A DNA stretch of 58,217 nucleotides from Clostridiaceae bacterium OM02-2AC (GTDB taxonomy: Bacteria; Bacillota_I; Bacilli_A; Erysipelotrichales; Erysipelotrichaceae): assembly GCA_003481775.1 (NCBI GenBank), contig QULU01000031.1:1-58217 (forward strand), given 5' to 3'. Positions 44,976-53,353 of this stretch are shown here, piece after piece. Both the position numbers and the translations under genes were made by a program. The notes beneath the pieces are model-generated. The model was given only the letters and a program-made list of their open reading frames with translations. It was not told where the DNA came from and made no database searches. The stretch's first letter is position 1; each line of letters opens with the position of its first letter.

Positions 44976-45689
44976 ATGGAGCCTATGTTTAGTCCGTCTC
45001 TCATGTGCATGGATTTATTGAAAATCAGAGAGCAGATACAAATCTTAAATATGCATGCCGATTTTTATCACATTGATATTATGGACGGTCATTTTGTTAG
45101 AAATATTACATTATCTCCGGATTTTGTCAAAGCAGTAGCCCGCGTCAGCAGTATACCACTGGATTGTCATTTAATGGTGACCCATCCAGATGACTATATC
45201 ACTATGCTTGCACAGGCAGGTGCTGCCTTTATTTCACCGCATGCAGAAACCATCAACACGGATGCCTTTCGCATCCTACATAAAATTCATGCGCTTGGGT
45301 GCAAAGCCGGTATTGTACTGAATCCGGCAACGCCTTTGTCCTATATTCAGCATTACCTGCATTTGATTGATAAAATCACCATTATGAGTGTTGATCCGGG
45401 CTTTGCCGGACAGGCTTTTATTCGTGAAATGCTGGATAAGATAAAAGAAGCGAGAGCACTTAAGCTACAGCATGGCTATCGTTATCTCATTGAAGTGGAT
45501 GGCTCCTGCAATGCAGCAACCTTTCAGGAGCTGCGCGAGGCAGGGGTTGAGGTGTTCATCGTGGGCAATTCCGGTCTGTTCCAGCTGGATGAGAATTTAC
45601 ATACGGCATGGGAAAAAATGCTGGCACAGTTTCAGGGGATTGCGGCTTCCGGAATGCATCCGGCTTTGACGAAGCAGCGACCTAACTAA
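44976..45689 (+). CDS. alsE: D-allulose-6-phosphate 3-epimerase-like protein
   Basis: A 237-residue TIM-barrel epimerase of the ribulose-phosphate 3-epimerase family. The order SPSLMCMDLLK, YHIDIMDGHFVRN(I)TLSP, PLDCHLMVTHPDDY, MSVDPGFAGQAFI and IEVDGSCNAAT follows E. coli AlsE more closely than Rpe as I remember them. AlsE interconverts allulose-6-phosphate and fructose-6-phosphate. The ATG at 44976 is 8 bases after AAAGGAGG. Its promoter has a LacI operator, and the regulator gene is next to it. The transporter and kinase are not in the unit, so the source of the substrate is unknown. Confidence 0.82.
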   Translation: MEPMFSPSLMCMDLLKIREQIQILNMHADFYHIDIMDGHFVRNITLSPDFVKAVARVSSIPLDCHLMVTHPDDYITMLAQAGAAFISPHAETINTDAFRILHKIHALGCKAGIVLNPATPLSYIQHYLHLIDKITIMSVDPGFAGQAFIREMLDKIKEARALKLQHGYRYLIEVDGSCNAATFQELREAGVEVFIVGNSGLFQLDENLHTAWEKMLAQFQGIAASGMHPALTKQRPN

Positions 45690-45738
45690 TTCATTGGAAA
45701 ATCTCTGACTGTTGTAAGCCTGCGCGCAATCATGAAAA

Positions 45739-45783
45739 AGCAGAGGCTTCCATCATGCGTTGATGATGGATGCTTCTGCTTCT
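45739..45783 (+). terminator. hairpin after alsE
   Basis: AGCAGAGGCTTCCATCAT pairs imperfectly with ATGATGGATGCTTCTGCT around a 6-base loop, ending TTCTG. The 190 bases up to the next (convergent) gene hold nothing I recognise. Confidence 0.6.
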
Positions 45784-45975
45784 GTAGATTGTTTTAAAGG
45801 CACTTTTATAGCCTCGTTGATCATGTGTGTGCTAGCACTGCGTAAACTGTAAGGCCCGGTGATGACCTGTGCATACCATCAGGAGGCAGTCCTCTTATAT
45901 AGATTTTAAAAAGCATCATCTAATAGGAAGCGTACGCCTTTGTAAAAGCTTCATTTATATTTGCAGATCTGCATG

Positions 45976-46653
45976 CTATCGCTGTGGAAACTGAAAATCC
46001 TGCAATGCTGTATTCATAAAATCATGAAACGGCTTCATTGCCTGAAACAGGGGGCAGGCTAGTGTGAGAAATTTCTTGCGGTCCTCCACCTCATCATCCA
46101 TGAGTGGATATTCCAGACACCAGCTTTTATGGCAAAGATAGGAAGCCATGGGGTGGTCAGGATCATACCCCTTTGGAACGCGCTTCAGCTTCGTGCCTGT
46201 GATGGTAAAGCGCTCCTGAAATGCAGGCGCGTCAATAATGGCGGCAAATTCTTCCGGTTTTGCGGCAATCGCATCCCGCATCATAGCTGTAGCGTCCTTA
46301 AATATATCCGCAAACAGGCCTCCTCCCAGAAAGCTTTGATCATCCGGCATCAGATGAACATAATATCCGACCGGGATGGGAAGCTTACCCTTTGCGGAGA
46401 TATGAGCACGGAAGGCTGGCAGATACGGTGTTTTATCCTTACTGAATCGGGTATCCCGCACCTGTTTGAACGTCAGCTCTTTCGGCGCAAAGCCGGTAAT
46501 GGAGGAATCGAAGCATGCTATGCGCTCCATCAGCTCCTGTAAAAGCTCCTCAAACTCCGCTTCCGCTGCCTTTCGCAGCTCTTTATGACTCTGAAACCAC
46601 TCCCGGTTATTGTTTTTTTGAAGCTGTCGCAAATATTTCATCATGATACTCAT
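45976..46653 (-). CDS. DUF2461 family protein
   Basis: A 225-residue protein of the DUF2461 (TIGR02453) family: NNREWFQSHKE near residue 15, FKQVRDTRFSKDKTPYLPAF and GYYVHLMPDDQSFLGGGLF, and PKGYDPDHP toward the end. No biochemical role is established. AAGGAGG lies 9 bases before the ATG at 46653, one base after the stop of the sigma-factor gene, so the two are co-transcribed. Confidence 0.9.
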   Translation of the reverse strand: MSIMMKYLRQLQKNNNREWFQSHKELRKAAEAEFEELLQELMERIACFDSSITGFAPKELTFKQVRDTRFSKDKTPYLPAFRAHISAKGKLPIPVGYYVHLMPDDQSFLGGGLFADIFKDATAMMRDAIAAKPEEFAAIIDAPAFQERFTITGTKLKRVPKGYDPDHPMASYLCHKSWCLEYPLMDDEVEDRKKFLTLACPLFQAMKPFHDFMNTALQDFQFPQR

Positions 46654-46654
46654 A

Positions 46655-47509
46655 TCAGGCAACCTCCTTTGCGTTCTGAACCTTTTTCATAAGCTCTGAT
46701 TCCACCAGCTCCTTTAACAGATGCTTGGCATCCACTGTACAGCGAAAGGCAGGCAGCTGATCGAAGCTGTCCATAATCTCCTCCAGCTCTTCCATATGAT
46801 CACAGAATTCATTCAGGATACGCTTATCCAATGTTTTCAGTCTGCTGTATTCCAGATTCTGTGGTTGAAGACGCTGTGTCATCACTGCATAGGGAATCCG
46901 TTTATCACACTGGCAGAATCCATTGGATACTGCACCGCAATAGGTGCTCAAAAAGGAAGCCATGCGCTTTCTTGCCCGTGATAGCCGCTGCCGGTATGCT
47001 TCCGGGGTCATATCCAGAATTTCTGCAGCGCTTTTACTGTCGATATGAAACATTGTCCCGAGAATATAAATGCAGCGATCCTGCGGCTTCAGACATTGCA
47101 GCATGACATTGGTACAGGAGAGCTTCAGCTCTCTTGCGGCCTCCTCCTTCGTACAGCCTGTCAGGGCTTCCTCTTCATCCGGCACATAGCTTGCCCGCAG
47201 ATCATTCGCATAGAAATCAAAATCCAGGGGGTGAGCTGCGAACATGGTGCTTTTTACATCCATCAGATAGTTCACTGCAATGCGATATACCCAGGTTTGA
47301 AATTTACTTTCCCTGCGAAAGGTGGAAATACTGGTCATAACCTTAATGAGGATTTCCTGAGCGGCATCCTGTGCATCCACTATGGTTCCCAGCATACGCA
47401 GTGACAGATTGAATACCATATCCTGTATTTCTGCCAGAACCTCCTCTAAGGCAAGGCGGTCTCCCTGAACTGCCTGCTCGATTCGTTTGTTTAATTCTTC
47501 CTGCTGCAT
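46655..47509 (-). CDS. ECF-type RNA polymerase sigma factor with C-terminal extension
   Basis: A 284-residue protein. Region 2 (LRMLGTIVDAQDAAQEILIK, FRRESKFQTWVYRIAVNYLM) and region 4 (MFHIDSKSAAEILDMTPEAY, RQRLSRARKRM) of ECF sigma factors occupy residues 1-185. The other 100 residues contain four cysteines (YCGAVSNGFCQCDK) and a helical end, longer than a plain ECF factor. The extension may sense metal or redox state. No anti-sigma gene is next to it; the following gene is the DUF2461 protein. Start at 47509 follows AAGGAGG. Possible promoter TTGACA (about 47610) upstream. Confidence 0.85.
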   Translation of the reverse strand: MQQEELNKRIEQAVQGDRLALEEVLAEIQDMVFNLSLRMLGTIVDAQDAAQEILIKVMTSISTFRRESKFQTWVYRIAVNYLMDVKSTMFAAHPLDFDFYANDLRASYVPDEEEALTGCTKEEAARELKLSCTNVMLQCLKPQDRCIYILGTMFHIDSKSAAEILDMTPEAYRQRLSRARKRMASFLSTYCGAVSNGFCQCDKRIPYAVMTQRLQPQNLEYSRLKTLDKRILNEFCDHMEELEEIMDSFDQLPAFRCTVDAKHLLKELVESELMKKVQNAKEVA

Positions 47510-47859
47510 GATATCAGCCTCCTTCACTCTTCATATAATTAGACGGCGGTATGTACGATTTGTGACAGAATTTCTTACCTTTAGTGTAAAAGTATTCCAG
47601 AGGATGTCAAGCTTTTCATCTCGTCCTTCCAATCAGCAGCAGACAAAGGAAACATATCACAGATGAGGAGCATTAACAAAGTGCAAGAAGCCGACGCCAT
47701 AGACAAGGCGCTTATCCGCTTTCAGATATAATAATAAGAAGGGCAATTTTCCAATGATTCTTTCTGCATTTTCTATTGCTAATTCAGCTCATATTCGATA
47801 AGCATTCAGATGAAGAAGCGAATGGCAGGAAGGAAGTAATTTCAGGGATTTTGATAAAC
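47510..47859. other. intergenic region, mostly empty
   Basis: Contains the putative sigma-factor promoter near 47580-47610. A 22-codon frame at about 47660 has only a distant AAAGGAAA and is not called. The right end is the terminator of the YitT-like gene. Confidence 0.4.
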
Positions 47860-47888
47860 GAAAAAGAAAAAGCCGTATACAAACGGCT
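47860..47888 (-). terminator. terminator of the YitT-like gene
   Basis: On the minus strand AGCCGT-TTGTAT-ACGGCT followed by TTTTCTTTTTC, 15 bases after the stop. Confidence 0.85.
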
Positions 47889-47902
47889 CGTTCCTGTGCA
47901 AT

Positions 47903-48589
47903 TTATGCGCTCAGCTTATGCTTTGTCACAAAGCTGATTGTCTGAATGATGACCATCAGGGATATAAAGCTGAATACGGAAATCAATGCATTCTGTGTGA
48001 TTACACCGGAGGCGATTACAACAGAGCCATCCAGAAAGAACAGAATCACACTGACCTTTAGGAATTTAAAGACGTATTGAATTAAAAGCGCTATGACATC
48101 CGTGCCTCCGGTTGCACAGGCGTGGTTTAAGGCAATGCCAATGGCAGCACCGACCAGCAGCCCTCCAAGAACTCCCGCAACCGCCAATTCCAGAAGCGGA
48201 TGAATATCCAGAAGGAACTGTGTTGTATGAAGGGAGGGAATCAGTTTCATAAACAGCGGTGTTGCCAGAGTGATGTATAACGTTTTGATACCGAAGCTTT
48301 TCCCCAGTACGATGGTGGATAAGATCAGCAGCGGTATGGAAATACAAAGGGACATCGTGGAAACCGGAATACCAAATACGGTGGAGCAAACCAGAGAAAG
48401 CCCGGTGATTCCACCCGGTGCAAGTCCGGTTGAGGTGAAGAAGAAATTAACCGCAACAGCGGTAATAGCAGCAGCAAACGTGATCCATCCATAATCCTTG
48501 ACAAGTGTCAGGATGGAGCTTTCTTTAAAAGAACTCTCAGCGGGAGAGTTCTTTGTATTATTCAAGACCGTATGTTTCTGCTGCTGCAT
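47903..48589 (-). CDS. YitT-family membrane protein
   Basis: A protein of up to 228 residues with five or six spans; FFFTSTGLAPGGITGLSLV and HACATGGTDVIALLIQYVF are the paired YitT/DUF161 motifs. It lacks the C-terminal DUF2179 domain. Function is unknown in the family. The start is unclear: the ATG at 48589 overlaps the epimerase gene by 32 bases without a ribosome-binding site, and codons 15-22 coincide with a terminator-like hairpin (48528-48554). A start after the hairpin would need a non-ATG codon. It may depend on coupling to the epimerase. Confidence 0.82.
   Translation of the reverse strand: MQQQKHTVLNNTKNSPAESSFKESSILTLVKDYGWITFAAAITAVAVNFFFTSTGLAPGGITGLSLVCSTVFGIPVSTMSLCISIPLLILSTIVLGKSFGIKTLYITLATPLFMKLIPSLHTTQFLLDIHPLLELAVAGVLGGLLVGAAIGIALNHACATGGTDVIALLIQYVFKFLKVSVILFFLDGSVVIASGVITQNALISVFSFISLMVIIQTISFVTKHKLSA
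48528..48554 (-). terminator. terminator-like hairpin between epimerase and YitT genes
   Basis: AAAGAACTCTC/GAGAGTTCTTT, 11 perfect pairs, 5-base loop, then T and AAAG. It begins 4 bases after the epimerase stop and lies inside the assumed N-terminus of the YitT-like protein. Confidence 0.65.
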
Positions 48590-49274
48590 CGATTGCGGCT
48601 CTGCATTTCTTCACACCAGCTGCTGCTCCATCTGGATCCTTGAAAATTGCACTGGACAGAACGATGACATCCGGATTGCATGCAATCAGCTTGTCCATAT
48701 TATCGGCACGAAGACCGCCGTCTACTGCCAGCTCACATTTTGGATTCTTTTCATCAATCATCTTGCGTGCACGCTGTACAAGATCAATGGCACTTTTTCT
48801 CCATCCCCAGTTGTCTTTTCCATCGGTTTCATCCACACCGTGCGTTACGATGTGCAAACGATCGATATCGTAAATGCTTTCCTCGACAAAGCATAGCGGT
48901 GTATAGCATCCCAGTGTCAGACCAACCTTGATGTTGCGTTCACGACACCAGTTGATGATATATGCCAGCTGCGCCCCGATAAAGTGCTCCGCAGGTATAA
49001 TCAGCATATTAGCTCCTGCTTCGTCAATCTGTTCAATGAACATTCTGTCCATACTAACGGTATAAATGTGGCATTCGATCGGCTTATCTGTTTCCGGGCG
49101 TATACCTGCAATAATCTGATGACCACCCATCAGCTTCATGTTTTGTAAATCGTGCATGTCAGCTGCATCGGAATGGATATAGTCAACTCCGGCATCACTG
49201 ACTTCCTTTACCAAATCGGCAATTCTGCCATAATTAACGTGTGCAAGGCCAGCTGCAATTTTGATATGTTTCAT
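48558..49274 (-). CDS. ribulose-phosphate 3-epimerase-family protein
   Basis: A 238-residue TIM-barrel protein. ADLVKEVSDAGVDYIHSDAADMHD, PIECHIYTVSMDRMFI, NMLIIPAEHFIG and CELAVDGGLRADNMDKLI correspond to the strands of Rpe-like epimerases, but the usual catalytic Asp/His positions differ (HSDAADMH instead of H-x-D-x-M-D-G-x-F), so the substrate is probably not ribulose-5-phosphate. GGAGG lies 10 bases before the ATG at 49274. Divergent from the EIIA-Glc gene at 49503, which suggests it works on the sugar of that PTS. Confidence 0.75.
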   Translation of the reverse strand: MKHIKIAAGLAHVNYGRIADLVKEVSDAGVDYIHSDAADMHDLQNMKLMGGHQIIAGIRPETDKPIECHIYTVSMDRMFIEQIDEAGANMLIIPAEHFIGAQLAYIINWCRERNIKVGLTLGCYTPLCFVEESIYDIDRLHIVTHGVDETDGKDNWGWRKSAIDLVQRARKMIDEKNPKCELAVDGGLRADNMDKLIACNPDVIVLSSAIFKDPDGAAAGVKKCRAAIDAAAETYGLE

Positions 49275-49502
49275 AAGTAAGTTCCTCCTTCTTTTCGCAC
49301 CCTTATTGTACGCTACTTCGCTAAACTTCCGCAATCGCAGGATGTGGAAACGCCATCCGTATCAATAAGGCAATTTATAAACATTGCTGTAAGAAATTAC
49401 CACATAGAAAAGGCTACGAAAATAACAGTGAAATGATTGTAATGCACACAGGAAACAGGTAAGATATACTTGTAATAAATATTTCATCAGGAGGTATGAC
49501 AT

Positions 49503-49994
49503 ATGTTCGGCTTTAGAAAAAAAGAAAAAAGCAGGGAAGAGCTCCTTGCTGTTGTGGATGGAACACTGATTCCGATTGAGGATGTAAAGGATCCTGTATT
49601 TTCTCAGAAGATGATGGGAGACGGCTTTGCCATTGCATCTACAGGCGATACCATTTATGCATGTGCAGATGCAGATATAACCATGCTGTTCCCCAGCAAT
49701 CATGCGGTTGGTCTGACGTTGAAAAACGGTATGGAAATTCTGATTCATGTCGGAATTGATACGGTAAATGAAAACGGAAACGGCTTTACCTGTCTGTGCG
49801 AGCAGGGCAAGGCTGTGGAGAAGGGCGAGCCGTTATTGAAAATGGATCGTGATTATCTGTTATCAAAGGGATATGATCTGAGTGTTATTGTTATCTTTAC
49901 AAATAAGGACAGCTATGCGGAATTCCGCAGAGAGGAGCCAGTCGAGGTCAAGGGCGGAGAAAGTGTAGCCGTAACCTACACCCTGCCACAATAA
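49503..49994 (+). CDS. PTS glucose-family EIIA protein
   Basis: A 163-residue EIIA-Glc (Crr-like) protein. His of the active pair are seen in FPSNHAVGLTL (about 75) and EILIHVGIDTVNENG (about 90, the phosphate acceptor); DGTLIPIEDVKDPVFSQKMM is the N-terminal signature. It would phosphorylate the EIIB domain of the EIICB protein at 53354, which has no EIIA domain of its own. GGAGGTATGACAT precedes the ATG. Strong hairpin follows. Confidence 0.95.
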   Translation: MFGFRKKEKSREELLAVVDGTLIPIEDVKDPVFSQKMMGDGFAIASTGDTIYACADADITMLFPSNHAVGLTLKNGMEILIHVGIDTVNENGNGFTCLCEQGKAVEKGEPLLKMDRDYLLSKGYDLSVIVIFTNKDSYAEFRREEPVEVKGGESVAVTYTLPQ

Positions 49995-50036
49995 CTTGGC
50001 GGTCAAACGGCTGGTTCACTTCAGGGGATATAAAAA

Positions 50037-50088
50037 GGGAAGTATGATTTTATTGTATATCAATAGAATCACAGCTTCCCGATTTTCA
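50037..50088. terminator. hairpin terminator after EIIA
   Basis: GGGAAG...CTTCCC with ATGATTTTATTG/CAATAGAATCAC between, loop TATAT, then GATTTTC. Works for EIIA and may also serve the convergent regulator. Confidence 0.75.
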
Positions 50089-50240
50089 TTTGCACAAAAT
50101 AGGCTGTTCCTTACTGTTAGCCCTTGTGCTGTTTTGCATGCAGCGACAGGGCTTATCGCTTGATTGGATATGCACCTGCAAGCAGCGAATATCTGTTCTA
50201 TGCCTTACTATACAGGATTCCAGCAAGCAAGGGATATAAT

Positions 50241-51776
50241 TTATTCCTGTGCTACCGATTTAAAATTATAGGGATCGTTTTTCACCTTGTAATATTCCCG
50301 GATCACATCCTTTAAGCGAAGGATATCGTAATCATGCAACAGAGAATTGACCTGTAGTATGGTAATGTCTGTATGCAGATTGAGCTCCAGCGTGCTGATG
50401 ATCAAATCGACATTGCTGATATCACACTCATAGATGGAAAAGAACGTTTCCTGGGAAATAATGTCGATTTCCGGTATCTGTGCACTGAGCTTTCTGCGCA
50501 GCAGGTTTCCGGCTCCCACACCACCGTGAGCTACCAGTATGGTTCTCAGCGGCTGCTTCATATTTTCCAACGAGGCTGCCAGGTGCAATGCGAGAAAGCC
50601 AACCTCATCATCGCTCACCTTACAGTGGAAATGCTCTTCGATGACGGAAACACTGTTTCTGGCTACCTGAAAGGTACGCTCATAAAGAGAATGTATTTCC
50701 TGCATCAGCGGATTTTCATTGGGAATACCATGACGAAAACGGATAATGGCAGGACACAGATGGTCGTATACAGACTGGCGCAGCTCTTCATCCCTGTCAA
50801 AGGGCAGATGCAGCTGTTCACTCCATGAGGTAAGCAGGGCATCACTCAGCATGCGTGCCTCCTGCTGTTCCTGTTCACTCAGATCGCGGCTGTTTTGCAG
50901 GGCAAGAAAATAAACCTGAAGATAGCGTATTTCCACATCCGGAATCTGCAGTCGGTAATGATTTGCCAGTCGGTCGCATAGCTCGCGTGCTTCCTTATAA
51001 AATGGCTCCTTTCGCAAATCCTCTATGAAGGAATCCGAAAGGTGCACAATGTGGCGGTCCTGAATGCGCAGATAGGTGACAAACATGCGCAGCAGAACAA
51101 GCACCATGGAGGGAAAGGTCAGAGAATTGATATACGGATTGCCGGAGCGTAGAATGCAGTCGGTAAAATCCTTAACCTCGTCATCGGTAACCTCCAAACC
51201 CGGGAACACATAGGAGCCGTCACAGCGGTAATCCTCACGTCGTATGATATCAATAAACATCTGGTAGCCGTTGTCCCGCAGCATCAGCTCCAGCAGGAAA
51301 TTACGGATATTTTTTTCCTTGCCCTCCATGCTGATGCCGTTGTTGTTTTTCCGGTGTAATGCAATTTTAAAGGTTTCCAAATCTTTGGTTAAGGACAGAA
51401 TATCCTTATGAATGGTGGCACGGGATACAAACAGCTGTTCACTCAGCTCATAAATGCGGCAGCTGTCAAAGGCACTCAGCTGCATACCGATAAAAATTTT
51501 ACGAGCCTGAGGAGAATAATCCGCAAGCGTTTTGTTTTTCTCCCGCACACTTTCCAGTACATGCAGCTTATCCTTGACCTTACCGTCAATACGGATACCG
51601 ACGCCGGTTTTTTTAATCAGCTTGAGGTTGTTTTCTTCAAGATACTGATCCACGATCTGAAGGTCGTTGCGAATCGTCTTGTTGGAAACAGCAAGCTCTT
51701 CAGAGATTTTATCAATCGTAATATAGGCGTCCTGCTTCAGCAGAACATCCACGATTTTCATGATTCGTTTATTCAT
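50241..51776 (-). CDS. PRD-containing PTS-linked transcriptional regulator
   Basis: A 511-residue regulator: HTH_11 (TIDKISEELAVSNKTIRNDL, about 20-40), second HTH (LSEQLFVSRATIHKDIL), two PRDs (about 180-400, with ALHLAASLEN carrying the conserved His) and a C-terminal EIIB-like domain (ILVAHGGVGAGNLLRRKL) in which the usual Cys is missing. No EIIA domain, unlike the regulator at 5810. It is divergent from the dipeptidase-EIICB-membrane protein operon (112 bases) and probably controls it and the EIIA gene by PTS phosphorylation. Confidence 0.87.
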   Translation of the reverse strand: MNKRIMKIVDVLLKQDAYITIDKISEELAVSNKTIRNDLQIVDQYLEENNLKLIKKTGVGIRIDGKVKDKLHVLESVREKNKTLADYSPQARKIFIGMQLSAFDSCRIYELSEQLFVSRATIHKDILSLTKDLETFKIALHRKNNNGISMEGKEKNIRNFLLELMLRDNGYQMFIDIIRREDYRCDGSYVFPGLEVTDDEVKDFTDCILRSGNPYINSLTFPSMVLVLLRMFVTYLRIQDRHIVHLSDSFIEDLRKEPFYKEARELCDRLANHYRLQIPDVEIRYLQVYFLALQNSRDLSEQEQQEARMLSDALLTSWSEQLHLPFDRDEELRQSVYDHLCPAIIRFRHGIPNENPLMQEIHSLYERTFQVARNSVSVIEEHFHCKVSDDEVGFLALHLAASLENMKQPLRTILVAHGGVGAGNLLRRKLSAQIPEIDIISQETFFSIYECDISNVDLIISTLELNLHTDITILQVNSLLHDYDILRLKDVIREYYKVKNDPYNFKSVAQE

Positions 51777-51888
51777 AAGCGTGCACCCTCGCTTTCACTT
51801 GCAACTATACGTGTGAAACGCTGTTCTGTCAAGAATGACAGCGGGAATTTTATGTGGAATTTATAACCATTGAAGGAGGTACAATACA

Positions 51889-53250
51889 ATGAAATCTAAC
51901 AAGTATACAACAGAAAGTACCAAGCAGCTGCTGCAGGATTTGAAGCAGCTGGTGGAAATACCGTCCGTGCGTGATATGACCACGGCACGAGCATCCGCTC
52001 CCTTTGGCGAAGCAATTCGTCATGCAATGGATGTCTTCCTGCAGCTTGCACAGCGGGAGGGCTTTATCGTCCGTGATTTTGACGGCTATGCTGTAGATGC
52101 CCAGCTTGGTGAGGGAGATGATTATATCGGAGTGCTCGCTCATCTGGATGTGGTGGAAGCAGGGGAGCGTGCCTTCTGGCACAGCGATCCCTTTCAAATG
52201 CGGGAGGAAAACGGCATGCTGTATGGCCGTGGAGTCAACGATGATAAGGGACCGCTGCTGGCTGCGTTATATGCCATGATGCGGATCAAGCAGGAGGGGC
52301 GTACACTGTATCATCCGATTCGCCTTATCGCCGGAGGGGCTGAGGAAACAACATGGGAGTGTATGGAGCATTATTTCAAACACAACCCGCAACCGATTTG
52401 CGGCTTTTCTCCGGATGGCAACTTTCCTATCGTAAATGGAGAAAAGGGAATTTTGCAGGTACGCTTTTTGCTGGATGCAGATGCGGATATCCGTCTGCAT
52501 TGCAAGGAGCGTCTGCATATCGTCTGCGATGATTTGCAGGTAATCGTTCCCAAGGACAGAGATATCAGCTTTATAGAGCGTACCAATCTGATTGAGGTTA
52601 TGCCGGATGGCATAAAAATCACCTATCGTGGTGTGCGTGCACTTTCCCGCAATCCGCAGCGCGGCGATAATGCCATCTTCAAATTTGTTAAGGATTTCCA
52701 CGGACACCTTGATAAAACAAGCTCTCTGTATTCGATGGTGAATATGGTGTATGAGCTTTTTCTGGATGATTTCTATGGTAAGAAAAGCGGGCTGTATCAT
52801 GAGGATGCCGCGATGGGCTGCAGTTCCGTCTGTCTGATGTCCCTGAATACACAGGCGGAAAAACTGGAGCTGTGTGTGGATGTGCGTTATGTACGGACGA
52901 GGGATGAGCAAAAGCTTCTCCATGTATTACGTCAGATGGCACTGCATTACGGCTGTGATCTCGAGGTGCTTCGCCATAAGCGTCTGCTGTATGTTGAACC
53001 GGACAGCACACTGATTCAGAGTCTGAAAAAGGCATATTACAAGGTTATGAAGGAAGAGGCTGAAGTGTTCACCAAGGGAGGAGCCTCCTATGCCCGCGTT
53101 CTGGATCATGGAGTGGCCTTTGGTGCGACCTTCCCAAAGGAGGACCCCCGCCCGCATATGCCGAATGAATGTATGCCTGTGGAATCGCTGTTAAAGGCAA
53201 GTGAAATCTACTACGAAGCACTTGTGGAACTGGCATGTACAAAAGGGTGA
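51889..53250 (+). CDS. Sapep/PepV-type Mn-dependent dipeptidase (M20 family)
   Basis: A 453-residue metallopeptidase. VLAHLDVVEAG (first metal His and Asp), MLYGRGVNDDKGPLLAALYA, RLIAGGAEETTWECMEHY (catalytic Glu pair) and FSPDGNFPIVNGEKG are the PepV/Sapep motifs; the lid domain spans about 185-330. It cleaves dipeptides such as carnosine-like ones in the cytoplasm. AAGGAGGTACAATACA precedes the ATG. It is first in a unit with a PTS EIICB, an unusual partner, suggesting that the transported sugar carries an amino-acid or peptide part, but this is inference. Confidence 0.9.
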   Translation: MKSNKYTTESTKQLLQDLKQLVEIPSVRDMTTARASAPFGEAIRHAMDVFLQLAQREGFIVRDFDGYAVDAQLGEGDDYIGVLAHLDVVEAGERAFWHSDPFQMREENGMLYGRGVNDDKGPLLAALYAMMRIKQEGRTLYHPIRLIAGGAEETTWECMEHYFKHNPQPICGFSPDGNFPIVNGEKGILQVRFLLDADADIRLHCKERLHIVCDDLQVIVPKDRDISFIERTNLIEVMPDGIKITYRGVRALSRNPQRGDNAIFKFVKDFHGHLDKTSSLYSMVNMVYELFLDDFYGKKSGLYHEDAAMGCSSVCLMSLNTQAEKLELCVDVRYVRTRDEQKLLHVLRQMALHYGCDLEVLRHKRLLYVEPDSTLIQSLKKAYYKVMKEEAEVFTKGGASYARVLDHGVAFGATFPKEDPRPHMPNECMPVESLLKASEIYYEALVELACTKG

Positions 53251-53353
53251 TGAAAAATTACCACAATAATAATGAATTACCGTGACTCATTGCATTCTTT
53301 TTCAAATTGGCGGACATGCTAAAATGAAAGCGTAAACAAAGGAGGAACAAGCT

